From Sycobia sp. Sy_11 (lineage: Eukaryota; Arthropoda; Insecta; Hymenoptera; Epichrysomallidae), in the NCBI GenBank assembly GCA_018907035.1, contig JACCIC010000034.1:1631001-1695000 (forward strand): a stretch of DNA of 64,000 nt, read 5' to 3'. A program made the translations under genes and the position numbers. The stretch's first letter is position 1. Each line of letters opens with the position of its first letter. Shown here one piece after another: positions 21,246 through 32,172 of the stretch. The notes under the pieces are model-generated. The model was not told the DNA's origin. It saw only the letters and a program-made list of their open reading frames with translations, and ran no database searches.

Positions 21246-23139
21246 TGTTCGTAAAATTCACTGTAACATCTTGAATTGTAACATCTTTTTTATAAAATTA
21301 CATCATAATAAAATTATTTTACTGATACAAAATCAACATTTTAAATTATGCTGAAATGTTGTAAATACCATGCAGTATGGTGATAAAATATTGTTTGGTG
21401 AATAATAGGTAATTTAGATTAATTAAACTATACTAATGGCATCTATTTTCCGAAATTTTGCCTGATTTTACCTATCTCCTATAATTTCTTTAAAAATTAT
21501 TGACTTGTTGGAATAATTAATAATAATCTGATAATTATTTAAGGCAGGGCCGTCAAGAGTACCAGATAAGGTCCACAAGAATGTTTTTATTTGCCAACTA
21601 CAATTTTTTATTTTAGATACACTTAGTTTGATAAAATGACAGTGATTATCTCATGCTTTTCGAAATTTTAGACTGAAGACTGTTAACTGTTTCAATTAAG
21701 CCCTATATAAAGTTAACTTATGATAGTTACATTATTTACTCCAGATGCATAGATCTTGAAAGTAAAAATCGCAAATCATTAATAGTTTTGTTCGTTCTCT
21801 GAAGAGGTCTACTAGGATTTGCCGTTCAAAACTCTCATCTGTCTCAGATTGGGCTCAGATATGAAAATTTCTTATGATAACCACGATTTTTTTTAATTCT
21901 AACTGACCATTCTTTAATAACAACAATAAAAGATTTTTGATGAGCGTTTTTAAATGCGCTGCTGAAATTTGTGGCCAAGAATGTCAACTGTCCCGGATTG
22001 GGCCTATTATGAAAAATATTCATGATAGCCACATTTTGTATTATCGATGTATTTATTACTCGAATGTCATTTTTTCGTAAATAAAGCTATGACGGTAGAT
22101 TTTTCCATCTGGAAAGTGAAAATGTATCATTCAAGTCAAAAAAAAATTTTTAATCCTTATTCTTAATCCTATTTAGTACAATATTTGTATCTATTTTCTG
22201 ATACGTGAACTTGAGTGTATTCACTATAAACGAACACATTATTGAAAATTACATATGAATCAGACAAAATTATTCTGCACATTACTGTAACACAAAATTT
22301 CAAATGTTTTTTTTAATCTTCTTAGTTATGTTTGAATTTCGTTATTACTATCCTTTTTTATCTAGTCGTATTTGTTGAAATTTCAATTAAAAGTAACAAA
22401 ATAAAAATTATCTAATCAGCAAATTTCTAGAATGTTAAGGACAATTTCCGTCAGGGTTTGATTAATCAAAAATTCTTAATCGGATGTTTGCATAATTACC
22501 TATCTTTAAAAGATTTAATGTAATTCAATATGTTGTCTTTTCATTCAGAAAGATGTACAAACTTTATGAACTGAATTATTACGCAAAATGGTTGAGAAAT
22601 TTATCTATTTCTAACAGGTATGCTGAAAAGTGTCCAAGCTAATATAGGAAAATAATTTATTTTTGGTAAAATTGAATTTTCTTATTCAATAAGTTGTCTT
22701 AGGAGGCGGTGCCATGATTATAACGATTGTACAATCATCATTTGTGATTTATTAACTCATATAACACACAATGTTATTTCTTAAATATAATTACTTTAAT
22801 TTTAACCGATATTATAAGTTTTTTAAACAATTTCCTTTTAATTGTATATTTCAAAAAATTGTTTGATTTCATATTTTAATTTGCTAATTATTTTTAATTT
22901 ATTTTTTTATAGCATCACAATTTTTTTATCAGAATCAAAATTTCACTGTTTATGGTTGGAAAGTTTAATACTCCTTTATTATCCGCCAAACCAATTTTGG
23001 CTAAATGGTTGAAAAAATAACTGCTTTGTTTTAATGAATGAAGAAGCTTTAACAAATATAAAACAATCACAGTTATTATAAGCAATACAAATACATACGT
23101 ATTAAAGCACATAAGTTATATTTGATGCTGTGTTCATTT
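21246..23139. other. AT-rich sequence with a degenerate direct repeat
   Basis: No gene seen. A segment with GATTGGGC followed by TATGAAAAT and GATAACCACGA (about 21847-21887) recurs about 144 bp later (about 21993-22035) with changes, forming two diverged tandem copies. Small open frames near 21844 and 22915 are not gene-like. Confidence 0.4.
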
Positions 23140-23640
23140 AGCGGTGGTCGAACTACACTTCTTCACACACAGAACACACAACTACACGTATACAAAACGT
23201 CGAAAGTACCAGCACGCACGTAGAACCAGCACGATACCGCTCTACTTGGAGCAGTTGATGAAAAGACCTTCCATTAGATCCGGGTAACCGACTCAGACAT
23301 TTCCAAGCAGCTTGAAGCAACAACCAGACTATCCCTAAGGCAACCTTGTCCCCGCATCCTAAACGCGACCGCGACCCTTACACACTCAGGTATCTTAAAA
23401 GATGTGTCATTACTGCAACCCACGCAACTATAAACTAGTTGCACCAAACCCCGAATAAGAATTGTTTCCGCGATCGCGTCCGAGAGAAGATAACTGTGCC
23501 CACATCGACCATTATTTTAGGGTTTATTGTAATGCCTTCGTTCAACCCTAAAGTAAGAGCCATCTAGTGTAAGTACACTGTAGAAATACGTGGATACACG
23601 CAACAACCCATCCAATAATAACACACGGCGAGATTCGCAC
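23140..23640. other. GC-richer block, possible solo LTR
   Basis: About 500 bp with higher GC than its flanks, beginning near GCGGTGGTCGAAC and ending near TATTGTATAATAAATAA. Size and composition would suit an LTR, but no TG...CA borders, target duplication or internal sequence was established. Confidence 0.2.
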
Positions 23641-23768
23641 TATTGTATAATAAATAATTAAGTAAGTTCCGATAAAGAATATTATTTAAGATAAAATATA
23701 TTTTCCAACACTCGGGGCGTAAAATATACGATTTTCTGCAGCTGTGTGTGTAGAGGGAGCAAAATATT

Positions 23769-23860
23769 ACTTTTCCTCCCTAGGGTGGAAAAGTGTTTAT
23801 GGCAGATTCCCGACCAATCAGAAAGCAGAATTTTACTTTTCCTCCCTTGGGAGGAAAAGT
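23769..23860. repeat. Two copies of a 26-bp palindrome
   Basis: The palindromes ACTTTTCCTCCC/GGGAGGAAAAGT (23835-23860, 12-bp perfect arms) and its near copy at 23769-23794 (13-bp arms, one mismatch) are 66 bp apart. A CCAATCAGAAAG motif lies between them. The 78-codon minus-strand frame across the region is repeated because the palindromes are. They could be protein-binding sites or parts of a foldback element. Confidence 0.7.
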
Positions 23861-24013
23861 GAATGAACGGAACCGTGTAGTCCGGTAGGATTCTCAGTTT
23901 TCCGTGCCTGTGCAACATCTAGCATTTACGATGTTTAGACTTGCGAGTATATACGCCAGTCCACCGCGGGTTCGACCTTTTTTTTGCACTTTGAGTTAGG
24001 TATTCAAGATTTT

Positions 24014-24240
24014 AAAATGAAATAAGAGGCCTACGATGGCTCGATCGCTAGAGCGAAGGACTAGTAACTCGGTGATCCGAGTTCAAATCCCGGTCTCGGC
24101 CGATTGATACAGGCACCGCTGTAATTATTTACATGTGCTTTGTTTACAAACACATCGTAGACCTCCATCGCTGATTAGCACCGATAATTGGAAGCATAAA
24201 TAAAGCAACGTTAAATAACAGAAAAAAAAATGAAATAAGA
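24014..24240 (+). mobile_element. tRNA-derived SINE, copy 1, with 14-bp target duplication
   Basis: The SINE body is 24028-24226, flanked by AAAATGAAATAAGA at 24014-24027 and 24227-24240. The 5' half is tRNA-like: a box A-like TGGCTCGATCGCTAGAGCG and a box B-like GAGTTCAAATCCC. A tRNA-unrelated body follows (TTTACATGTGCTTTGTT, GTAGACCTCCATCGCTGATTA), then GCAACGTTAAATAACA and an A-run. Pol III would transcribe it, and LINE machinery would move it. The perfect duplication suggests a recent insertion. Copy 2 is at 49615-49851. Confidence 0.9.
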
Positions 24241-24437
24241 TTTTTATTCTATCTAAAATTTATTATAAAATTTTTTATGTTTTTTAAGTATTAAACATTA
24301 TCTATATCTTTTTTTAATTAGTTTTAATTTTAAATTCTATTTATTATGCTATTAAATATTTTAAAATTTTAATTTGAGCGTAGATTATTAACAAACTTAT
24401 AAACTTCAATTGATTAGTCTTATTTATTTATAGAAAA

Positions 24438-24452
24438 GGGGGCTCCGCCCCC
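24438..24452. repeat. GGGGGC/GCCCCC hairpin in a C-rich patch
   Basis: A 6-bp arm and 3-nt loop, followed by a C-rich stretch to about 24500. It may be the end of an unidentified transposon. Confidence 0.5.
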
Positions 24453-24811
24453 CAACCCCAGGCGGGGATTTCACACCCTGCACCCCCACCACCCAATCCT
24501 ACATCTCTTCTTAACATACTAAATTAATTTCCAAATAAGAGGAAATTATTTAATTTAATTTTATTCAATTCAAGTAAATTGCACGTATAACCTTAAGAAA
24601 AAACCGATATTATATTTTTTTAAACCCAACGAATTACATTTTATGTTAGGGCAACTTATTTCAGAGCGAGTATCATTTGGACCTTTAGATTTTATACCTG
24701 CTTGCTCTATCTAAGCATGGCTAACACATGGAGGGGGGGGGGGTTAACATTCTTTAATTCTGTGAGTTTGCCGTCCAATTTTTTGTGCATTTCTTTGAGA
24801 AAGAAAAAGCG

Positions 24812-24872
24812 CCCTCGTATGGGAAAATAGTATGTGACACAAGGGAGCAAAATAGGTGTTTTCCGACGAGGG
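24812..24872. repeat. Imperfect inverted repeat CCCTCGT...ACGAGGG
   Basis: CCCTCGTATGGGAAAA at 24812-24827 faces TTTTCCGACGAGGG at 24859-24872. Between them is TATGTGACACAAGGGAGCAA. A 12-bp poly-G run lies about 80 bp upstream (near 24733). This resembles a short foldback repeat. Confidence 0.5.
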
Positions 24873-26153
24873 TATGTTTGCCGCTCGAGCGAAGCGAAGT
24901 ACTATTTCCATTTATACGCAATGTACTATTTCCATTTATTTAATTCGCTCTAATTTTCTGACTCGCAATCCGACCCTGGCTACCGGCTAAAGCATCCGAC
25001 AGCGGAAATTGTACCATTATCAAATAGCAAGGGAGCAGAAAGAAAAACAGGACAATACAATGCATCTCGTATCATACGTCGATCATCTGTAGGTCAGCCA
25101 CTGGGTCGGCTTAGAAAATCCCCTATACCTGTCTAGAAATTATTACTCTCTCCTTTGCCAGGACAACTATAAGAATATTTATTTCAGTACTTCATTGTTA
25201 TCATTATTTCAACAAATATTCTAAATTTTTTCCAAAGTTATTTAAATATATATATATATCAATAATAATCAATAGGATAAATAAATCTAAAACATGTTTT
25301 AAATATTTATGATCTATTTTTTTAATCAGTTTTTCGAATTAATTAAGGTAGGTCGAAACTCGATTTTTCAAATAAACGTATAACTGTTCTTTCGGAAAGA
25401 GCAGTACTAAGAGAGTAGTGCGCTTATCCCTACGTGAGGACAAGGCATGACCCTGTCCCCTGCTCTTAATAAATGTTGCGCGAATATCGTCAAACATCTA
25501 ATATTGGACAATTAGAGAAGACTATAGCACAGACTTCAAATATATTGTTCTGCATCCACTACGTTCTCTACATATATATTCACACACATTCACATGTGAT
25601 CGATCTCCTTTCTCCTTGCATATTTATTTATTTATATCAAATATATTAAAGTGCTCTCTGCTAAGGAGGACTCCATAGATCATAGACAAACATATGGAAA
25701 ACACAAAAGACATTTAGCCTCTCATGGCCTCTCTTTAGATGGCAAATCTCGATTGGTGATGAAGTGTCGATCTTGAAACCTTAAAAACTGAAGGAGCCAT
25801 TCGAGGAAAAAGATACTAACCATATATACTAAGGAAAGATAATTCTTGAAAATATAGGCAGAAGAAGAAAAGGATTTTCAAGGATTGAAAAAAAAGTTAC
25901 AAAGGCTCTAATTTTATTATATTATAGTTAGACCGATTTATTAAAAATTTTTTAAATTCAAACGGATGTTTTCCACTTAGCACTGGGAGCAATCCTTACT
26001 TAAAAATATGAAGATGAATAACACCTTATAGTGCATAGTGGTAAGATGTTGTCTCCGGCGAAACGTAACTATTCCACGACAGGCAAAAATATGTCGAAGG
26101 CTATCACTTTAAGAAAATGATTGATAAGAAAGTGATCATGAAACATTAAAATA
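24873..26153. other. Unassigned sequence
   Basis: No gene recognised. A GC-moderate part at about 25360-25600 (GAGCAGTACTAAGAGAGTAG, then TGAGGACAAGGCATGACC) could be a repeat fragment. Short (AT)n lies at about 25243-25258. Confidence 0.4.
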
Positions 26154-27419
26154 TTAGGTTGTCAAATATGAAATGAATTTCGCGGCTACGTACAAAGCGC
26201 TACAGGGCTCGTATCTGGCAATACTATACATCAATTGAAAGGTCTTCAAATGACGTACAAAACGACGCTATGCATGATTAGTTTGGATATAGCGTTCAAA
26301 AGTTATACACGTGTAAACATCGAGTTCACTAACGCCGAAATTTGCGCTATTTTAAAGTTTTCCTTCGTCAAAGGCAAATACGCTAGTGAAACGTTCCGTG
26401 AGATTAATAGTGTTTTGAGGGATGGCACGCTATCACTTCGAACCACAGAGCAATGGTTTCGACGATTTAGGGCCGGTGAAAACGCCACCATGAATAAGCC
26501 AGCCGGTGGAAGACCAGTGACGACGAATACCGATCAAATCGTAGAATTTATCGAGTTAGACCGGCATTTGGCATCTCATGACATCGCCCAGGAAATGAGA
26601 GTTTGTCATCAAACCATTTTAAACCATCTGCAGAAGGTTGGATACAAAAAATCTTGATGTTTGGGTGCCGCATGATTTGACGCAAAAAAATCTTCTGGAC
26701 CAAATCAACGCCTGCGATGTGCTGCTGAAATGTAACGAACTCCACCCATTTTTGAAGCAAATGGTGACTGGCGATGAAAAATGGATCACATACGATAATA
26801 TCAAGCGAAAATAGTCGTGGTCCAAGGCCGGTGGACCGTCCCAAGCAGTGGCCAAACCGGGATGGACGGCCAGGAAGGTTTTGCTGCGTGTTTGGTGGGA
26901 TTGGAAGGGAATCATCCACTATGAGCTGCTCCCATATGGCCAGACGCTTAATTCTACCATCTACTGTGAACAACTGGACCGCTTGAAGCAGGCTATCGAC
27001 CAGAAGTGTGTACAATTGGCCAACAGGAAGGGTGTAGTGTGACACCAGGACAACGCCATACCACATACTTCGTTGATGACTCGTCAGAACCTACGGGAGA
27101 TCGGATGGAAGGTTATATCGCATCCACCATATAGCCCGGACATAGCGCCAAGTGATTACCACCTGTTCCTGTCCATGTCGAACGCCCTTGGTGATGAAAA
27201 GTTGGACTCAAAAGAGGTTTATGAAAAGTGGCTGTCCGAGTTCTGTGCAAATAAGGAGAGGGGTTTCTACGAGAGGGGTATTATGAAGTTGCCGTCTAGA
27301 TCGAAACAGATTATCGAACAGAACGTCGTATATTTGAAATAAATCCGACCACTGTAACACTTTTTATAAAGCATTGAATGAAGAGCAAAAAAGCGGAAGG
27401 GAGATATTTGACAACCTAA
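26154..27419 (+). mobile_element. Near-complete mariner element
   Basis: It is bounded by inverted termini: TTAGGTTGTCAAATAT at the left and ATATTTGACAACCTAA at the right (perfect 16-bp match). Length is about 1266 bp, normal for mariner. The left flank is TA, as expected for the target duplication; the right flank is TG, a decayed TA. It contains a single transposase frame broken by one frameshift and two stops. Confidence 0.95.
26235..27342 (+). pseudogene. mariner DD34D transposase with one frameshift and two stops
   Basis: The N-terminal helix-turn-helix half is open at 26235-26657 (ICAILKFSFVKGKYASETF, TEQWFRRFRAGE, GGRPVTT, LASHDIAQEMRVCHQTILNH). Extra sequence at 26655, in a run of A followed by TCTTGATG, shifts the frame. 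It resumes as LDVWVPHDLTQKN, VTGDEKWITYDN (first Asp), a TAG in KRK*SWSK, WDWKGIIHYELLPYGQT, a TGA just before HQDNAIPHTS (second Asp), and SPDIAPSDYHLF (third Asp, DD34D). It ends with VVYLK. All three catalytic Asp codons survive, so the damage is limited. The true start may be an internal codon near 26300, because the first ~30 residues do not look like mariner. Confidence 0.92.
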
Positions 27420-27809
27420 TGTTTTTAAACTGTACAAATGACTTCAAATCATGCAAAAGATAGCTTCAATCGTTTAGAACATTTAAATCAAATAAATATT
27501 TTTTCAAAACCCAATGTTTTACTATATTATAGTTTAACAAATTATAAAAAGAAATCGTGGTATATTAATTTATTCACCAGTTATTTTCGTAATCTTAAAG
27601 TCATATTCAACTAAAAATAAGATATGAAAATTAATGATATACTTATTAAACTGAATTTAATGCATTTAAGAAAATGAATTTGGTAAATTTTATACTTTTT
27701 GATTTAATCAATTTAAATAAATTCTTTTAAGATAATTAATAATATTTTTTAATTAAAAGATATCGTATCAAATAAATCAATGAATCCATTGAAATATATA
27801 TTTAAATAT

Positions 27810-27864
<55 letters not shown>

Positions 27865-28975
27865 CAGTTTTTTACATTAAACAAATATTTCGTCATTTCA
27901 ATTTGAACAAATGTATTTTAAATAACTTTCTACAATCAGAATTTCTCGAGAAAAATGTATAATTTCTTTGAAATTTTTTATTTTCGAAAATAAATTAGAG
28001 AAATCATGATTGTAATGGAGTTTTCGTGAATTTGAAAATAAAATTTGATTTTCCTCTAAAGCCATTATATTATTAAGCCATTATAATATTCGAAATCCGC
28101 ATCTTATTGAACTGTTTAATAAGCCGGTCACATTACCAGATATTACTATTTCAGGCGAAGCCGAGACGGGAGCTGCTTGATTTTATAAAAAGGACTTTTA
28201 TCACTTCACCGTAATCTATAAAATAATCTAAACTAGAAAATGTAAACAATAAATTCAAAATGGCGACTCGAATTTCAATCATTTATTTTAACAAGCTCAT
28301 TTTCTTTGCAAAGTTTGTACAAGTGATTGATCCTGCTTAATATTATTTTCAAATTACAGTTTTCCATAAAATTATAGATAACACTGAACACTTTTTCTTT
28401 TATTTTTCTATCATACTTTCTAATGATATAATCAGCTATACTTAAAATTCTTTATGTAATTTTTCTGAAGGTTTATTTATTCTTGGATGTAATATCAGAA
28501 GCACGACAAACAAAAAATTTAAACTACATGCATTATTATTATTATTTTATTATTTGAAATGAATGTATTAGATAATATAAATTATAATAAGATTTAGAAC
28601 AAAATGTAATACATGAAATATAAAAAATAATTATTATTTATTAATAATAATAAATATTAAAATAATATAATAAATGAGGTAGTATAATAAAAAACAAGAC
28701 TTTGAAGCAATATATTTAACTTGTTATTTATTGAAATATAAAATTATATACAATGTTCTTTACAATATTTTAATATAAAAATATTATAAATATTTATAAT
28801 TAATGTAATATTACATTAGATACATTAATAATATCTTTAAATATTGATATATCATATAAAAATTATTGATATATCATATAATATTCTACAAAAATATAGC
28901 AATCGATATATAAAATTTTATAATCGATATTTAAAAGTTTATACATTGGAAAACAATTTTTACATCAATTATGTT
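27420..28975. other. AT-rich sequence with (TA)n
   Basis: A pure (TA)n run occupies about 27812-27862. Nothing else is recognised; the 67-codon frame at 28844-29047 is an Ile/Tyr/Asn-rich artefact overlapping the transposase remnant on the other strand. Confidence 0.5.
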
Positions 28976-29290
28976 TTTAAAATAGTAGGTTGTAAATTAG
29001 AGAAAGCTTTTGCAATAATCGCTACTGAATCACAAGTCATTAGATAGTGATTCAAACATGCATGAACATCTAGCATTTTGAATTCTCGAACCCTATTAAT
29101 TACTCATTCTATATGGATCCAAAGATTGGCCATAAGCTTTGTTTTTTAATTCTTTTTTCGACAGTTTATGATCCATGGATATAATTAGTAGTCTTGCAAA
29201 TTTGTAACTTTTTTTTATCAATTATCTTTTGATTTGTTTGAATCCATGATCAACCATTACAATGCATGAATCTAGTATTTGATCCATTAT
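28976..29290 (-). pseudogene. Decayed DDE_Tnp_4-type transposase C-terminus
   Basis: The minus strand, with frame shifts, reads MDQILDSCIVMVDHGF (a GDxxxADRGF-like catalytic Asp block), MDHKLSKKELKN and AYGQSLDPYRMSN. It then gives RVREFKMLDVHACL (usually the RVHVERAIxRIKxFKIL block), CDSVAIIAKAFSNLQPTILK (usually VCAALxNLxxPI). This order matches the end of DDE_4 transposases (Harbinger/ISL2EU-like). Several stops are present. The remnant lies just beyond the 3' end of TEFM, same strand, and is unrelated to it. Confidence 0.6.
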
Positions 29291-29419
29291 TCCATTCATT
29301 TTATCCAAACATTTTATATTCAATATTTAGAATGAATTGTAACATATATAATAAATTATTTAATAAATTTTAAGGCTAATATTAACAAACTACAACACTA
29401 AAATTTCGTAGCATTATTT

Positions 29420-29429
29420 TTTATTTATT
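29420..29429 (-). terminator. Polyadenylation signals of TEFM
   Basis: Two overlapping AATAAA hexamers on the minus strand lie about 60 nt after the TEFM stop codon. They are well placed, but AT-rich DNA gives such hexamers often. Confidence 0.5.
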
Positions 29430-29487
29430 ATAACTTATCAATAAAAATAACTATTTACATATTTACAAAACGATTTAACCAATATCA

Positions 29488-30960
29488 TCATCCTTTTGGT
29501 GTAAATAATACTAATTCAATAAAGCTCAATATTAAAAGCAGGCATTTATTCATCTCATTTTTTTTATAGATATCTACTAACTTATTATATTTACTGAAAA
29601 TATCGTTATGAAATGTAATAGATGTAATATTCTTCAATGCAACAATTTTGTTCTCAAGTAAGTTTTTGACAATCTCGTTCGATGAAATTGTTTCATTGCC
29701 TAACAATAATCCAAACAGCTGAGCAGGAGTAACTGTTTTCATCATGTATAATGAATCAAACACATTATTATTACATAACGCTAAAAAAATTAGAACATTT
29801 TAAATGTATTTATATCACGGAAATATTGATTTCTGATGAACTAAACTTACAATCTGATATTTTAGAGTGGTTCCTTAGAGACAATAGTGTCAGTACTACT
29901 GATGCTAATTTCTGTTCTTTCAATTGTAGTCGCAGTATAGAAGAATTAATTTTTGTCATTGGTTTTGATGATTCTTTCTCTAAAATATAGACATCAGCAT
30001 TTGGTATAAGTTCAGCTACATTCATTCCCTATAATAAATAAAAACTATTAAATATTTGGTAATTGAGTAAATTTTGTAAGAATAAAAATTCTTACAAAAA
30101 ATGATATTTATTTAAGTGTACTTGCTTTCTTAATTATATCTGTATAACTGGCATTCAAAGGTAGATCTTCAACACTTACATAATCCCAATTTAATATATT
30201 ACAAATAGATCCAGTTAATTCTAGCTGACACCAGCATATATAATTTACTCCTAGACTTAAGCTCATTGAAGTTTTAACACTCTGAATAATTTGAATAGTG
30301 TAAGAAACTTATATATTATTGATAAAGATGTGCTAGATTATTATTCGTTACCTTAATCTGTTCTGCTGTAATTGTTGGTGAAACGATACTAAATCTTTTG
30401 TTCCTATTCTTATGCTCTTTTGTTAAAATTTTAGAACAGATTTTTTCTAGTTGAGGAACTGATACTGCATCAAGTCTAAGAAAATCTTCTAGTGACTCAT
30501 ATGACTTGTCTCTATTTTGAAGAGATTCAAATATTTGTATCAATCGTTTAGAAATGCCGTATCTATAAAAATATATATAGATTAAACAATTTTTAATATA
30601 TACATTGATAATTAAATATTTTTGATTACCTACTTTGTCATTTCTTTCTGATTTAATCTATTTATAACATTTAAAACATATTCTAGATCATCAACAGAAT
30701 ATTTTAGTTTAAGTTCATTCCATTCACTTAAATTTTTATTAAGACCACTATTCCATCGTATTATGGGTTTACAAAATACTGTTTGTTGAAAAAACTAAAG
30801 AATAGTATATTATTTCATTAAACTAAATTATTAAAATATTATTTGCTCCTCACCTTATTTGTGTTAAAATTTGAAGCTATTAAATCTGTAGATTTTTGAC
30901 AATGTCTATAAAATAAAAAATTAAACAAATATTTAGTTTAAAATTACAATAACTATATAA

Positions 30961-31010
<50 letters not shown>

Positions 31011-31071
31011 CCAACCTTATATTATATAATAATAACATTGCAAAGTTTTTATTTGTTCCTAACTTAATCAT
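29488..31071 (-). CDS. TEFM: TEFM, mitochondrial transcription elongation factor (7 exons)
   Basis: TEFM binds mitochondrial RNA polymerase and makes it processive. Seven exons join in one frame of 368 codons plus stop: 31016-31071, 30854-30905, 30634-30794, 30352-30562, 30126-30281, 29851-30028 and 29488-29780. Human TEFM is about 360 residues. Residues 1-36 are basic with few acids (MIKLGTNKNFAMLLLYNIRH), fitting a mitochondrial presequence. Residues about 90-160 form the helix-hairpin-helix region (YGISKRLIQIFESLQNRDKS, FLRLDAVSVPQLEKICSKIL). Residues about 160-368 match the inactive RNase H-like fold (SLSLGVNYICWCQLE, LIPNADVYILEKE, VTPAQLFGLLLGNETISS, LLLILSFIELVLFTP). Introns are 59-110 bp, all AT-rich. 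Intron 5 is ambiguous: a GC-AG intron (30029-30125), or GT-AG using 30016-30121, which gives 365 residues. No stops or frameshifts are seen, so the gene looks intact. Confidence 0.93.
30965..31010. repeat. (TA)n microsatellite inside TEFM intron 1
   Basis: About 46 bp of TA repeats within the 110-bp first intron (30906-31015). It starts five bases after the GTTGGT donor. Confidence 0.9.
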
Positions 31072-31269
31072 TCTTTTACCTCAAAATTAAATTTACAGTT
31101 TTGAACAAGTGCTGAATTTATAATTTTATTTTTTGAAAATATAACCTCATTGTTCTTCACATGTTAAAAAGATATATACGACGCTAGTTATCTGGGTATA
31201 AGCGCGTCATCTGGAGATCAATTAGTAACTGTAGATATTAAGGAATTTTGTGTGGATACAGTTGTAAAT

Positions 31270-31300
31270 CTACATTACCCATATAAGATGGGTAATGTAG
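31270..31300. repeat. Perfect hairpin upstream of TEFM
   Basis: Arms CTACATTACCCAT and ATGGGTAATGTAG (13 bp, perfect) with a 5-nt loop, about 200 bp upstream of the TEFM start codon. It could be a small foldback repeat or a dimer binding site in the promoter. Confidence 0.7.
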
Positions 31301-31370
31301 TACACTCATCCGATTTCCTTAGTATCACTACTAGATGGCATGTTATGTACCTTTTATTATACTTTCGACG

Positions 31371-31556
31371 CTACTTTTTTTTTGACCATAATAAAATATA
31401 AATAAATTGTATAGAGAAAAATGATATTACACCTACTTTTTTTTTGACCATAATAAAATATAAATAAATTGTATAGAGAAAAATGATATTACATCTACTT
31501 TTTTTTTGACCATAATAAAATATAAATAAATTGTATAGAGAAAAATGATATTACAT
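31371..31556. repeat. Three tandem 62-bp repeats
   Basis: Units start at 31371, 31433 and 31495 with CTACTTTTTTTTTGACCATA and end ATGATATTACA(C/T). The copies are almost identical, so the duplication is recent. A CTAC at 31557 starts a fourth, lost unit. Confidence 0.97.
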
Positions 31557-32172
31557 CTACATAAATTTTAAAATATATAGATGTTTTAAAGATCTTTTAC
31601 AATATCAAAGTTTGTAAAAGGTAAATAATACTTTAATTAAATACTCATAGAAAGTACATTACTTTATGTTCCTAAAATAAGTTTATAGAATAAAACTCTC
31701 GATAAAACGACATAATGATAATATATCAAAGAGTGCGGTCGCGCACCGAAAACAAATATGGATACTACAGCCTTCTGGATTTTTTGCAAATAGAATGCAT
31801 GTTATGCGACAAATTGATGCACCATAACCATTTAGGAATAAATAAATAAAGATGTTTGATGGCTAACAATATTTAATGAATTAATGAAAATACTTATAAA
31901 TACATAATGGTGGCACGCGCTGTCTATGAAAGAAGCTAGACGTGCAAACACTTCTAGCGCTTGATGAAAACTGAATATATGTATTCTCGTCGGAAGGAAG
32001 GAAACAAAGCAGGTATGGCCCTTCGATTTAAGTCTAAACTATTATAAAAACAAAGGTAAAGAAAACTTACTCGCCCTCTCGGGAAATCCCAAGAGCTCCG
32101 AATGGGGGGCCGGGTATAGCACACATCTGTAGTGTCTCGTCCTGGTTTATGAGTTTATTACGGTACCCTTTA
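31557..32172. other. Unassigned AT-rich sequence
   Basis: No gene recognised. Slightly GC-richer parts occur around 31735-31760 and 32060-32150. Confidence 0.4.

Noticed and set aside
26030..26100. tRNA-like segment TAGTGGTAAGATG...
   Set aside because: No box B sequence or closing T-arm follows at the right distance.
29751..29990. 79-codon plus-strand frame
   Set aside because: Antisense shadow of TEFM exons 6 and 7.
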